From positions 682,001 through 746,000 of the forward strand of contig NZ_CP107796.1 in assembly GCF_036345995.1 (NCBI RefSeq): a DNA stretch of 64,000 nucleotides. The letters run 5' to 3'. Of the stretch, positions 11,186 to 20,244 are shown piece by piece. The notes below the pieces were generated by a model that ran no database searches, was not told the DNA's origin, and saw only the letters and a list, made by a program, of their open reading frames with translations. A program made the position numbers and the translations under genes. The stretch comes from Streptomyces sp. NBC_00557 (lineage in GTDB: Bacteria; Actinomycetota; Actinomycetes; Streptomycetales; Streptomycetaceae). Every line of letters starts with the position of its first letter. The stretch's first letter is position 1.

Positions 11186-12789
11186 CCACGGCCACGGTCC
11201 GCGAGGCGGTCGTACGGTTCTTACGGGACACCGGCATGACCACGGTGTTCGGCAATCCGGGCTCCACGGAACTGCGGATGTTCCGCGACTGGCCCGACGA
11301 CTTCACCTATGTGCTCGGCCTGCAGGAGTCCGTCGCCGTCGGCATGGCGGCCGGGCACGCGCTCGGCACCCGGCGGGCCGCCCTCGTCAGCCTGCACTCG
11401 GCCGGCGGGGTCGGGCACGCGCTCGGCGCGGTGTTCAACGCCTTCCGCGACCGGGTGCCGCTGGTGGTCGTGGCGGGACAGCAGGCGCGCTCGCTGATCC
11501 GGCTGCGGCCCTTCCTCGGCGCCGACGAACCGGCCCTGTTCCCGCGCCCGTACGTGAAGTACGCCCATCAGCCGGAGCGGGCCGAGGACGTGCCGGCGGT
11601 GCTCGCGGAGGCGTACCGGATCGCCATGACCCATCCGCGCGGCCCGGTGTTCGTCTCCGTGCCCGAGGACGACTGGGACCGGCCCGCCGAGCCCGTCGCG
11701 CCCCGCACGGTGCACTCGGGCTTCACGGCCGGCCCCGGCGCCCTCGACGCGCTCGCCGCCCGGCTGGACGCCTGCGCACGCCCGGCGCTCGTGGTGGGCC
11801 CCGGCGTGGACGACGAGGACGCGCTGGAGCTCGTCCGGGCGCTGGCCGAGCGGATCCGGGCCGGGGTGTGGATCAGCCCGCTCTCCGGCCGCTCCGGGTT
11901 CCCGGAGTCGCACCCGCTGTTCCAGGGGTTCCTGCCGCCGATCGCCCGCCCCCTGGCCGCGCGGCTCGCCCCGTACGACGTGGTGGTGGCCCTCGGCACG
12001 CCGGTGTTCACCTACCACGTCGCGGACGACGGCCCGCCGCTCGCACCCGGCACCGAACTCTTCCACCTGGACTGCGACCCCGGCCAGGCCGCCTGGCTGC
12101 CCACCGGCACCAGCATCGTCACCACCCTGCGGCCCGCCCTGGAACGGCTCACCGGGCTGCTGAAGGAGCCCGACCGCGACCCGCCGCCGCCCCGCCCTGC
12201 CCCCGTCCCGGCCCGCGCCGAGGGGCACATCACCCCGGAGCGGTTCTTCGACCTGCTCAGCGCCCGGCTGCCGCGCGACCGGGTGCTGGTCGAGGAGGCG
12301 CCCAGCCACCGCGACACGCTCCACGCGCGCGTGCCCGTCGAGGCGGGCGGCGGCTTCCTCACCACGGGCAGCGGGGCCCTCGGCTGGGGCCTGCCCCTCG
12401 CGGTGGGCCGGGCGCTGGCCGGCCGGCGCCGGGTGGTGTGCGTGGCCGGCGACGGCTCGGCTCTGTACTCGGTGCAGGCCCTGTGGAGCGCGGCCCGGCA
12501 CACGGCCCCGGTCACCTACGTCCTGCTGGACAACGGCGGATACGCGGCCGTCCGCGCGCTGGGCCGGCGGATCGGCGTCGCGCCGGTCCCGGGCACGGAC
12601 ATCACCGGCATCGACTTCGCGGCGCTCGCTCGGTCCTTCGGCTGCCCGGCGGCGCGCGCCGAGCACCCCGAGGAGCTGCCGGCCGCCCTGGACCACGCCC
12701 TGGGCCGGGGCGACGACACGGGCCCCTTCCTGCTGCATGTGCGGGTCGCCGGGAGCGCGGGCACGCTGTACGAACCCTGGGCCGGGTGA
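11182..12789 (+). CDS. mdlC: benzoylformate-decarboxylase-like ThDP enzyme
   Basis: A 535-residue thiamine-diphosphate enzyme of the acetolactate synthase/benzoylformate decarboxylase superfamily. Benzoylformate decarboxylase active-site positions can be traced: Ser28 in FGNPGSTELRMF (family Ser26), the ThDP-activating Glu49 (family Glu47), His72 in SLHSAGG (family His70), and His279 in GTPVFTYH (family His281). The C-terminal ThDP/Mg motif is VCVAGDGSALYSVQ followed by LLDNGGYAAVRAL. It should decarboxylate an aromatic or other 2-oxo acid to an aldehyde. It overlaps the second permease gene by four bases and lies three bases before the ATPase gene, so an enzyme is embedded within an importer operon. 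Oxalyl-CoA decarboxylase or a carboligase are less likely alternatives. Confidence 0.82.
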   Translation: MTTATVREAVVRFLRDTGMTTVFGNPGSTELRMFRDWPDDFTYVLGLQESVAVGMAAGHALGTRRAALVSLHSAGGVGHALGAVFNAFRDRVPLVVVAGQQARSLIRLRPFLGADEPALFPRPYVKYAHQPERAEDVPAVLAEAYRIAMTHPRGPVFVSVPEDDWDRPAEPVAPRTVHSGFTAGPGALDALAARLDACARPALVVGPGVDDEDALELVRALAERIRAGVWISPLSGRSGFPESHPLFQGFLPPIARPLAARLAPYDVVVALGTPVFTYHVADDGPPLAPGTELFHLDCDPGQAAWLPTGTSIVTTLRPALERLTGLLKEPDRDPPPPRPAPVPARAEGHITPERFFDLLSARLPRDRVLVEEAPSHRDTLHARVPVEAGGGFLTTGSGALGWGLPLAVGRALAGRRRVVCVAGDGSALYSVQALWSAARHTAPVTYVLLDNGGYAAVRALGRRIGVAPVPGTDITGIDFAALARSFGCPAARAEHPEELPAALDHALGRGDDTGPFLLHVRVAGSAGTLYEPWAG

Positions 12790-12792
12790 GAG

Positions 12793-13545
12793 ATGCTGCG
12801 CCTCGACTCCGTCAGCCGGCGCTTCGGCGACACCCGCGTCCTGGACGGCATCAGCCTGACCGTGCCCGACGGACAGCTGCTCAGCGTGGTCGGGCCCTCC
12901 GGATGCGGCAAGTCCACGCTGCTGCGCACGGTCGCCGGGCTGCTGCCCGCGCAGGAGGGAACGGTCACGATCGACGGGACGCCGGTGACCGGCGTCCCGG
13001 ACCGGCTCGCGGTCGTCTTCCAGGAGTACGGCCGCTCGCTGCTGCCCTGGCTCACCGTGCGCGACAACGTGGCCCTGCCGCTGCGCCGCCGGGGCCTGTC
13101 CCGCGCGGCCCGCCGGGCGGAGGCCGAGACGATCCTCGGCCGGGTCGGCCTGCGCGACGTGGCCCGGCGCCGTCCCCGCGAGCTGTCGGGCGGCATGCAG
13201 CAGCGGGTGGCCATCGCCCGCGCGCTGGTGTGCCGGCCCTCCCTGATGCTCATGGACGAGCCGTTCGGCTCGCTGGACGCCGGCACCCGCGAGGACCTGG
13301 AGGACCTGCTCCTCCAGGTGCACCGGGCCGAGGGCACGACCATCGTGTTCGTCACCCATGACATCGACGAGAGCGTGTACGTCGGGGACCGCGTCGTCGT
13401 CCTCTCCCCCGGCCCCGGCTCCCGCATCGTCCTCGACCTGCCGGTCGACCTGCCCGCCGAACGCGACCAGTTGACCACCCGGAGCCTGCCCGGGTTCGTG
13501 AAGCTGCGCACGGAGGTGGGACGGGCGGTCCGCGGCCGCGGCTGA
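12793..13545 (+). CDS. ABC transporter ATPase, SsuB/TauB type
   Basis: A 250-residue ABC ATPase that should power the two permeases. Walker A is GPSGCGKSTLL, the Q-loop is FQEYGRSLLPWL, the signature is LSGGMQQRVAIARAL, Walker B is LMLMDEPFGSLD, and the switch histidine is in VFVTHDID. All match the nitrate/sulfonate/taurine ATPase family. It begins three bases after the ThDP enzyme stop, completing the operon that starts at 8608. Confidence 0.92.
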   Translation: MLRLDSVSRRFGDTRVLDGISLTVPDGQLLSVVGPSGCGKSTLLRTVAGLLPAQEGTVTIDGTPVTGVPDRLAVVFQEYGRSLLPWLTVRDNVALPLRRRGLSRAARRAEAETILGRVGLRDVARRRPRELSGGMQQRVAIARALVCRPSLMLMDEPFGSLDAGTREDLEDLLLQVHRAEGTTIVFVTHDIDESVYVGDRVVVLSPGPGSRIVLDLPVDLPAERDQLTTRSLPGFVKLRTEVGRAVRGRG

Positions 13546-13587
13546 GGCATGCTGGAAGGCGTACCAACGGGCCGGGAGGTGGCTGGC

Positions 13588-14187
13588 ATGCGGTGGTGGG
13601 CCGGTGGATGTGCGATCGCCGCGATCGTCGTACTCGCGGGGTGCGGGGCGTCGGCGGGCCGGGGTGCGGGTGCCGGCGCCGGAGCGTCCGGGGACCGGCC
13701 GGCGCGGCCGGCGCCCTCGGCCCGCGCGTCGGCGCCGCGGGGCGGCTCCCCGTCGCCGAGCGCCTCGCCGTCGCCCTCGCCGTCGCCCTCGCCGAGCGGT
13801 TCGGCGTCCGCCGAGCGGTCGGCGACCCCCTCGTCCGGGCCGGCCGGGTCCTGTGCGGCCGGACACGCGGCGGTGGCCGTGGCCCCGGGTGACCCGGTCC
13901 GGCGCCGGCTGTGTGTGCGTCCCGGGACGGAGGTGACCCTCACCCTGCGGCCGCGTCTGGACGACAAGCGGTGGACCGGCGTGCTCAGTTCGGCGCCCGC
14001 GCTCGTGGTGGCGTCCGGCTGGCGGGTGGACGCGGACGGCACCGCGCACGCCAGCCTGCGCTGTGCGGGCACCCGGGGTGGTACGGCACAGGTCACGGCG
14101 GCGGCCAAGGCGCCGGATCTGGCGGGGGCCGCGCGCCCGGTCTTCACGCTGGACCTGGACGTGGTGCCGTACGCGCGGGAGGGGTGA
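13588..14187 (+). CDS. small Ser/Pro-rich lipoprotein
   Basis: A 199-residue predicted lipoprotein of unknown function. The leader IAAIVVLAGC ends in a lipobox. Residues about 20-85 are a disordered linker rich in Ser, Pro, Ala and Gly (runs of SPSP), which should lift the C-terminal 110 residues off the membrane. That C-terminal part resembles a small beta-sandwich with paired cysteines (SCAAGHA, RRRLCVRPGTEVTL, SLRCAGTRGG). The ATG at 13588 has GGGAGG about 8 bases upstream, better than the ATG at 13549. It may be read with the ABC operon, whose last gene ends 42 bases earlier. Confidence 0.75.
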   Translation: MRWWAGGCAIAAIVVLAGCGASAGRGAGAGAGASGDRPARPAPSARASAPRGGSPSPSASPSPSPSPSPSGSASAERSATPSSGPAGSCAAGHAAVAVAPGDPVRRRLCVRPGTEVTLTLRPRLDDKRWTGVLSSAPALVVASGWRVDADGTAHASLRCAGTRGGTAQVTAAAKAPDLAGAARPVFTLDLDVVPYAREG

Positions 14188-14232
14188 CCCCCGAAGGCCC
14201 GGGAGCCACCCCTCCTGTTGCGGCGGGGCCGG

Positions 14233-16872
14233 TCAGCGCAGGTCGCACACCTTGACGGTGTAGATGCCGCGGCCGTGCGTGGCGGCGTACAGCGTGCCGC
14301 CGTCCGGGCTCGTCTTGAGCTGGAGGACGGCGACGGCCGGCAGGCTGCCGACGCGCTGCCAGGCGGTGCGGCCCGGCGCCCGGTAGACGACGCCGAGGTC
14401 GGTGGCGACGGCCAGGCCGCCGTCCGCCGTCACCAGCGCCGAGTCGGCGGGCACGTCGGGCAGGTTCGCCGAGATGTCCTTCCAGGTGGTGCCGCCGTCG
14501 GTGGACTCGAAGACGTGGCCGACGCCCGCGCCGGGGCCCTCGGTCCAGTGCCGGGAGAAGCCGTTGACGGCGAGGAAGACGTGGTCGGCGTTCTTCGGGT
14601 CGACGGCGAAGCCGCTCAGGTAGCGGTTGGGCACCGTACCGTCGGCCGGCAGGCTGATGTCGTGCCAGCCGGTGCCGTCCGCGTTGCCGACGGCGATGCC
14701 ACGGGCGAAGCCCTGGTTGTTGCAGGGGCCGCACCAGGCGGCGTAGATCTTCCCGCCGGAGGCGGCGACGGCGGTCGCGACCCGGCCGGCGCCGAAGTCG
14801 TGGACGCTGGTCCACTCCTTGCCGCTGCGGATGGCGTAGCCGTGGCTCTGGACCCAGATGTGCCGGCCGCCGGCCACCCAGGTGTTGCCGTCCTTCATGT
14901 CGGCCGCGAGCGGGGCGATGAAGCGGGCCTCGCTGGTGGCGTTGTCGGGCGGGGCGACGGAGTACGAGGTGGCCTTGCTCGGGTCGGTGGTCCAGCTGCC
15001 GTCGTTCACCGCGCAGTTCTGGGTGACCTGGACCGCGAGGTAGACGTACTCCTCGGCGATGTTGCATCCGTTGGCGGGGTCGGCGAGGGTGTCGCCGCCG
15101 TCGCCGCCGAAGTTGGAGCCCATCACCGTGTCGTTGCTGCGCAGGATGGACTGGCCGTTGTCCTGCAGGCCGCCGGTGACGGAGAGACCGCCGTGGTCAC
15201 GGTCCCTGCCGATGCCGACGGAGTAGTACTGGAGGGTGTCGATAGTGCCGTCGTTGAGGGAGGTCCAGTCGGTGGCGTGGCCGGAGGCGTCCTGCGAGCC
15301 GTTCACCGGGCGCTTGTAGACGCCGCCGTCGTTGCCGACGTACACGAAGCTCTTGCCGTGGTAGCGGCCGATGGCGACGCCGTGCTGGTCGGAGTGGGTG
15401 GTGGGGTTGCAGTCGCCGGTCTGCTTGGCCGGGTCGATGTTCCAGCAGGAGAAGGTGAAGTTCCAGTACGGGCCGACCGTCGACCAGTCGGCGCCGCCGT
15501 CCTTGGTCTCGTAGACCTCCTCCAGGCCGGCGTACACGTGCTGCGGGTCGCTCGGGTCGACGGCGAGGAACTGGTTGTACCAGGCCTGCACGCCGGGCAT
15601 GTAACCGGCCGTGGTCAGCGCCGAGTTGTCGGCGGCCAGGCCCTTGTAGTCGGCGATCTTCGTCCAGGGGCCGGTCGGCGAGCCGGACTTGGAGACGTAG
15701 ATGCCCTCAAGGCCGCTGTCCGGGTTGCTGCTCAGCTGCTCCGGGGACTGGTCGATGGCGTAGTAGCGGGAGCCGTCGGCGGAGCGGGCGAAGGTGACGT
15801 TGCCGACGTCGTCCGGGTCGGCCGGGAGGTCGCCGAGGCCGCTGGTGATCCGGGTCCAGGCGCCGTTCACCCTGGTGAAGAAGCCGTTGTAGTCGTCGCC
15901 GCTGCGCCAGCCGACGGCGAGGACCACCTTGGAGGGGTCCTTGGGGTCGATCGCGATGTCGTTGGCGATGTTCTTGTACGGCGCGCTCGGGTCGTCGGCC
16001 TTCGAACCGCCCGGCAGATAGTCGGGGTTGGGCGCGTACTGAAGCTTCCAGGGGCCGCTCAGCTTCTTCGTGGAGTGGCTCCAGACGCCCTCGCTGGTGG
16101 CCGCCCACACCGTGTCGCCGCCGAAGCGCAGCTCGTGGATGGTGGTGCTCTCCAGCTCGTCGCCGCCGACCCGGCTGCGGGTGGTGAAGGCGCCGTGGTG
16201 CGGGTGGGTGAGGACGTAGACGCCGCTGCCGAGGTAGGCGTCGGCGTTGGTGGTGGCCTCGCCGGTGCCGAGCCACAGCCGGCCCTTGCCGTCGAGGGCG
16301 AGGGCGCCGGTGGACTGGGTGGGCAGCCGGTCGCTGATGGGCTGCCAGTGGCCGCCTCCGGTGCGCGAGCGCCACACGCCGCCGCCGGCGCTGCCCGCGT
16401 AGACATAGCCGTCGTCGTCGGCGGCCAGCGCCGCCATCCGGCCGGTGACGTTGCCGCTGCCGCCGCTCGAGTTGGAGTCGATGTCGCGGTAGCGCGGGTC
16501 GTCGGAGTTGTACGGCAGATCCGTGATGTTCCGCCAGTGCCCGCCCGTGGACCTCAGGCCGTTGAGGTCGCGCCAGGCGGCGCCGTACGCGCCCGGCGCC
16601 ACGACGCCCGGCGAGGTGCGGGCCTCGGCGTACTGGTCCGCGCCCTCGGCGATCTCGTCCGCCTCGTTGCCGTCGTCGTCGTCCGCCGCGACATGCGGCG
16701 TCATGGCGCCGGCCGACTGCGCGCGCTCCTTGGCGAGCTGGCCGAGGACACGGACACCGAAGGGGCTCGTGGAGCGCCCGGTGGCGGCGGACGGGGGTAT
16801 CGCGACGAGTGCGGCGGACGCGGCGAGCGCGCAGACGGTGAACCACCGTCTTCTGTGGGTTGGTACGGACAC
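14233..16872 (-). CDS. secreted BNR/sialidase-type beta-propeller protein
   Basis: An 879-residue exported protein. A signal peptide occupies about residues 1-30, followed by an acidic spacer (VAADDDDGNEADEIAEG). The rest consists of repeated blades with BNR/Asp-box motifs and phrases such as YAGSAGGGVWRS, YVYVGNDGGVYKRP, VFESTDGGTTWKDIS and LYAATHGRGIYTV. This is the pattern of VPS10/sortilin-like and GH74/GH33-like propellers, annotated in Streptomyces as a glycosyl hydrolase or exo-alpha-sialidase. I cannot identify catalytic residues, so enzymatic activity is not certain. The GTG start at 16872 has GGGAGG 7 bases upstream. It is convergent with the small lipoprotein gene, 45 bases away. 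Confidence 0.83.
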   Translation of the reverse strand: MSVPTHRRRWFTVCALAASAALVAIPPSAATGRSTSPFGVRVLGQLAKERAQSAGAMTPHVAADDDDGNEADEIAEGADQYAEARTSPGVVAPGAYGAAWRDLNGLRSTGGHWRNITDLPYNSDDPRYRDIDSNSSGGSGNVTGRMAALAADDDGYVYAGSAGGGVWRSRTGGGHWQPISDRLPTQSTGALALDGKGRLWLGTGEATTNADAYLGSGVYVLTHPHHGAFTTRSRVGGDELESTTIHELRFGGDTVWAATSEGVWSHSTKKLSGPWKLQYAPNPDYLPGGSKADDPSAPYKNIANDIAIDPKDPSKVVLAVGWRSGDDYNGFFTRVNGAWTRITSGLGDLPADPDDVGNVTFARSADGSRYYAIDQSPEQLSSNPDSGLEGIYVSKSGSPTGPWTKIADYKGLAADNSALTTAGYMPGVQAWYNQFLAVDPSDPQHVYAGLEEVYETKDGGADWSTVGPYWNFTFSCWNIDPAKQTGDCNPTTHSDQHGVAIGRYHGKSFVYVGNDGGVYKRPVNGSQDASGHATDWTSLNDGTIDTLQYYSVGIGRDRDHGGLSVTGGLQDNGQSILRSNDTVMGSNFGGDGGDTLADPANGCNIAEEYVYLAVQVTQNCAVNDGSWTTDPSKATSYSVAPPDNATSEARFIAPLAADMKDGNTWVAGGRHIWVQSHGYAIRSGKEWTSVHDFGAGRVATAVAASGGKIYAAWCGPCNNQGFARGIAVGNADGTGWHDISLPADGTVPNRYLSGFAVDPKNADHVFLAVNGFSRHWTEGPGAGVGHVFESTDGGTTWKDISANLPDVPADSALVTADGGLAVATDLGVVYRAPGRTAWQRVGSLPAVAVLQLKTSPDGGTLYAATHGRGIYTVKVCDLR

Positions 16873-16976
16873 CAGGGGCCTCCCGGAGTGCAGCGACAGC
16901 TGACACGGGAGACCCGATCATGTGGGCGCGCACACGTCCGCCGCTTGGCGAAATCTTGACGAGAACCTGCCAGTAC

Positions 16977-18101
16977 CTACCGGTCCGGGAGGTGCTTCCT
17001 CCGGCCGGGCGAGGCGGCGGCGACCGTCTGGGTGCGCCATCTGCCCACCGTCTTCAGCAGCTGGTCGGCCGGATCACGCAGCCGGGGATGGGCGTTGACC
17101 GTGTTGCGCAGCCCGCGGACCGGTCTGCGCCACAGCCGGTGGGCCAGCGCCACCGGGTGCGGGCGGGCCGCGAAGCCCTCGGCGACCCGCAGCTCGCGGG
17201 TCTTCAGCCAGTCCTTGTACTCCTTGTCGCCGCGCCCGAGGTCGACGAGGGTCACCCCGTGCCGGGCCGCCGCCTCGGCGGTCCGCAGATGCATCATCAA
17301 CCCCGGTGAGTAGTAGTGGAGTTCGGGGTCGTAGGCGGTGAACCAGGCCGCGAGCACCGTGCTGGAGCGGGGGCCGAAGTGGGCCGCGACCGGCCGGTCG
17401 CCCGCGTACAGCACGGACAGCACCCCGGTGAAGTGCTCCTCGCGGACGCGGAAGAGATGGTCGACGAGGCCGACGATCCACGGCCGGGAGAACCGGTCCA
17501 TGCGGCCGGTCCTGCGGTACTGCGCGGACTTCCACCGCATGAGGGTGCGCAGCATCTCCGGGTCGCGTTCGTCGAACTCGAAGCGCACCTCGCCGACGTC
17601 CCGGCCGAGCCGCCGTTCCTTCTTGAGGGTGGTCTTGGCCAGTCCGGGGTAGGTGCCGCGCAGCCATTCGGGATAGCCGCCGTCGCCGGGCTTCACGTCG
17701 ATCACCGGTGAGGCGAAGGTGCCGGTGACGTGCGGGGCGAACGGCCGCTGCTCCTGCACGAGATGGTCGAACTCGAAGATGCTGAGCCCGCAGGCCCGCA
17801 GCAGTTCCCCGGCGTCCCAGGTGAACCCGGGCCGGTGCACGAGGGCCTGGCAGTCGGACAGTCCGAGCGCGATGGCCCGTCCGGTGCCGAACGGCCCCCG
17901 CTCGTACGGGAAGAACCCGGCGGGCTCTGCGCCCTCGCGCAGCACCGCGACCCGGGCCCCGCGCCGGTACCGGCCGACGCCCGCCGCGAACTCCGGTGCG
18001 AGGAAGGGGTTGGAGTACTCGGGCGACGCGTCCATCGCGCGATGCCAGGCCGCGCGCAGCTCGGGCGTCAGCTCACCGGGTCTGTGGATGGTGATCTCCA
18101 C
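16977..18101 (-). CDS. GNAT-fold CelD/BcsL-like acyltransferase
   Basis: A protein of about 374 residues resembling CelD/cellulose-biosynthesis GNAT proteins (acetyltransf_6). Characteristic parts are the N-terminal AWHRAMDASPEYSNPFLAPE, a central KTTLKKERRLGR segment, and the C-terminal GLMMHLRTAEAAARHGVTLV followed by DLGRGDKEYKDWLK. Such enzymes use acyl-CoA or aminoacyl donors on cell-surface polysaccharide or peptidoglycan precursors; the acceptor here is unknown. The chosen GTG start at 18101 gives the usual N-terminus, but its GGAAGGG ribosome site is rather far (about 13 bases); a longer frame from 18179 is possible. It is separated by 103 bases from the propeller gene on the same strand. 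Confidence 0.76.
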   Translation of the reverse strand: MEITIHRPGELTPELRAAWHRAMDASPEYSNPFLAPEFAAGVGRYRRGARVAVLREGAEPAGFFPYERGPFGTGRAIALGLSDCQALVHRPGFTWDAGELLRACGLSIFEFDHLVQEQRPFAPHVTGTFASPVIDVKPGDGGYPEWLRGTYPGLAKTTLKKERRLGRDVGEVRFEFDERDPEMLRTLMRWKSAQYRRTGRMDRFSRPWIVGLVDHLFRVREEHFTGVLSVLYAGDRPVAAHFGPRSSTVLAAWFTAYDPELHYYSPGLMMHLRTAEAAARHGVTLVDLGRGDKEYKDWLKTRELRVAEGFAARPHPVALAHRLWRRPVRGLRNTVNAHPRLRDPADQLLKTVGRWRTQTVAAASPGRRKHLPDR

Positions 18102-18394
18102 CTCAGTTCGACCGCCCTTCCCCAGGCTCCGCGAGCGGTGTGCCGACGGCGGCACAGGCCGGTGAGGCGTGTGGATCATGGCTCATGGATCGCATGGGCG
18201 ACCGCTCCCCCCATGACGCGCCGGGCGCGTCCTGCCACTGGTTCCGATGTGCGCAAAAGTTCCCCTCCGCGCGCGACCGCTCAAACGTCGCGAAACAGTA
18301 CGCACACTGTCAAGGGTGCCTCAGGCGCCGGATGATCCGCCACGGGTCTGCCGACATCGTGACAACTCCGGTTCCCGCCCGGGGCCGGCGGGCC

Positions 18395-19276
18395 TCAGTG
18401 GGGGCGGCGTTCCGGCCGGTCCGGCATGGTACTCAGGTCCTGGCTGCCGATCACCGAGAGCAGCTCAAGCTGGGCGGCGCCCTCGGTGCCGGGCGGGGCG
18501 CTGAACCACAGCAGCCGCTGGCGGCCGTCCTCGCTGAACAGGCTGTGGCAGTCCAGTTCGATGACGCCGAGCGAGGGGTGCACGATGCGCTTGTGGTCGG
18601 TGCGGCGCAGCGCCACCTCCCGCTGCTCCCACAGTTCGGCGAACTCCGCGCTGCGCCGGCGCAGCGCGGCCACGAGCCGGGTGACGTCGGAGTCCTTGGC
18701 GCGCCGGGCGGCGACCGCCTGGAGGTCGGCGGTGAACACCCGGGAGTGGTGCGGATGGTCCTCGGCCGGGTAGATGCCCCGGGCGGCGGGGTCGGTGAAC
18801 CAGCGGTACACGAAGCTCCGGTGGGGCCCGTGTCCGGTCGGCATCTCACCGAGGAGCGCCACGGCGAGGGGGTTCTGCACGAGCGTCTCGTGCAGGTCGG
18901 TGATGATCTGGGCCGGTGTGGTGGTGAGCCGGTCCAGCAGGCCGAGCAGGGCGGGCTGGACGAGCGCGGTGGGCCCGGACGCGAGGGCGGGCAGGGGGCG
19001 GTCGGCGAGATGGAACAGGTGATCGCGTTCGTCGCCGCCGAGCCGCAGGGCGCGGGCGAGGGCGGCCAGGACCTGAGTGGAGGGCTGGGCGCCGCGGCCC
19101 CGCTCCAGCTCGGTGTAGTAGTCGGCCGACAGACCGGCCAGCCGGGCCACCTCCTCGCGGCGCAGGCCCGGCACCCGGCGGCGGGGGCCCGCGGGCAGGC
19201 CGACGTCGGCGGGGCGGACCCGGTCGCGCCGGGATCTCAGGAAGGCGGCCAGTTCGGCATGGTTCACGCCGTCCAT
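18395..19276 (-). CDS. XRE-family regulator with MmyB-like ligand-binding domain
   Basis: A 293-residue transcriptional regulator. Residues about 5-75 form a helix-turn-helix (VPGLRREEVARLAGLSADYY, then TELERGRGAQPS), and residues about 100-270 match the MmyB PAS-like ligand-binding domain (RWFTDPAARGIYP, IVHPSLGVIELDCHS, LLWFSAPPGT). Proteins of this type bind fatty acids or similar ligands and control nearby oxidoreductases. It is divergent from the tautomerase and thioesterase genes across 225 bases, which makes those genes its natural candidate targets. The ATG at 19276 starts directly on the HTH region. Confidence 0.87.
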   Translation of the reverse strand: MDGVNHAELAAFLRSRRDRVRPADVGLPAGPRRRVPGLRREEVARLAGLSADYYTELERGRGAQPSTQVLAALARALRLGGDERDHLFHLADRPLPALASGPTALVQPALLGLLDRLTTTPAQIITDLHETLVQNPLAVALLGEMPTGHGPHRSFVYRWFTDPAARGIYPAEDHPHHSRVFTADLQAVAARRAKDSDVTRLVAALRRRSAEFAELWEQREVALRRTDHKRIVHPSLGVIELDCHSLFSEDGRQRLLWFSAPPGTEGAAQLELLSVIGSQDLSTMPDRPERRPH

Positions 19277-19501
19277 GGTCGCGTCTTCGCGCGGGCGCAG
19301 CCAGGGGTTGCCGGCCCCAGGGTGAGCGCAGCCGTGGCCGGCCGGTGCGCGCGGGCCCAGGCTGAGGGGGAACGCACCGCACCGCCTCGTCCGGCAGGAG
19401 ACCCCTCATGCCGCTCAGGAGACGATCACCCGGCGGTCGGCGCCGCCCCGTTCCCCCTGCACCCACTCGACCTGACACCCACTCGACCAAGGAAAGACCC
19501 C

Positions 19502-19717
19502 ATGCCGTTCGCGAATTTCAAGGTGCCCGCCGGAAGTCTGGACGAGGAGCAGAAGGAGCTGATCGTCACCCGTACGACCGAGTTGTACGTCGAGATCTAC
19601 GGCGAGCGGTCCCGCGCCGGGACCATGGTCCTGGTGGAGGAGGTCCCGGACGGCGGCTGGGGCATCGGCGGGGGTGTCCTGAAACTCGCCATGCTCCAGG
19701 AGCCTGCCGGGGACTGA
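19502..19717 (+). CDS. tautomerase (4-oxalocrotonate tautomerase family)
   Basis: A 71-residue tautomerase. After removal of Met the protein begins with Pro (MPFANFKVPAGSL), the N-terminal proline acting as the general base in this family, and the helix EEQKELIVTRTTELYVEIYG follows. The size is typical of 4-OT monomers that assemble as hexamers. TMVLVEEVPDGGWGIGG makes the second strand. It lies 48 bases before a thioesterase gene on the same strand and opposite the MmyB-type regulator, so a small regulated catabolic unit is plausible. Confidence 0.85.
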   Translation: MPFANFKVPAGSLDEEQKELIVTRTTELYVEIYGERSRAGTMVLVEEVPDGGWGIGGGVLKLAMLQEPAGD

Positions 19718-19764
19718 CTGGCACACTGCCCGGTGATCGCGGCTCTCACGAAAGGCGGTACCTG

Positions 19765-20196
19765 ATGTCGACCACCTCCCCGCGCGCCGTCCCCGAGCCC
19801 GCCGAGCTGCTGGCCGCGATGCCGTTCGCGGCCGGGCTGGGCGTCGAACTGCGCGAGGCCACGGCAGAACGGGTCGTCGGCGCGCTGCCCTGGTCGCCCG
19901 AGGCGTGCACCGCGGGCGGCGTCCTGCACGGTGGGGCGCTGATGGCCCTCGCGGACAGCGTCGGCGCGGTGTGCGCGTATCTGAACCTGCCCGAGGGCGC
20001 GGCCGGTACGTCGACGGTGGAGTCCAAGACGAACTTCCTGCGGGCGGTCACCGCCGGGCATGTCGTGGCCACCGCCCGGCCGCTGCATCTCGGCGGCACG
20101 CTCATCGTGATGCAGACGGACCTGCGCGACGACCGGGACCGGCTGGTCGGCCAGACCACCCAGACCCAGATGGTGCTGCGCAAGACCGGCGGCTGA
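19765..20196 (+). CDS. PaaI-type hotdog-fold thioesterase
   Basis: A 143-residue PaaI/4HBT thioesterase that hydrolyses acyl- or aryl-CoA thioesters. The active-site region AGGVLHGGALMALADSVGAV carries the family's HGG-A-x-x-x-L-AD pattern, and the second half shows TSTVESKTNFLRAV. The ATG at 19765 follows AAAGGCGG. It is probably co-transcribed with the tautomerase and ended by the hairpin at 20208. Confidence 0.88.
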   Translation: MSTTSPRAVPEPAELLAAMPFAAGLGVELREATAERVVGALPWSPEACTAGGVLHGGALMALADSVGAVCAYLNLPEGAAGTSTVESKTNFLRAVTAGHVVATARPLHLGGTLIVMQTDLRDDRDRLVGQTTQTQMVLRKTGG

Positions 20197-20207
20197 GCGG
20201 CCGCAGA

Positions 20208-20244
20208 CGAAGGCCGGTCCCCGTGCTGCGGGGGCCGGCCTTCG
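20208..20244 (+). terminator. hairpin terminator after thioesterase
   Basis: A 15-bp inverted repeat (CGAAGGCCGGTCCCC against its complement, with one G-T wobble) closes a 7-base loop 12 bases after the thioesterase stop. It separates this unit from the chitinase promoter. Confidence 0.8.

Noticed and set aside
11221..14049. 942-residue minus-strand frame
   Set aside because: It lies antisense to the ThDP enzyme and ABC ATPase genes, both with intact active-site motifs. It has no recognisable domain.
14218..16959. 913-residue plus-strand frame
   Set aside because: Antisense of the secreted beta-propeller gene; composition Val/Gly/Ala only, no motifs.
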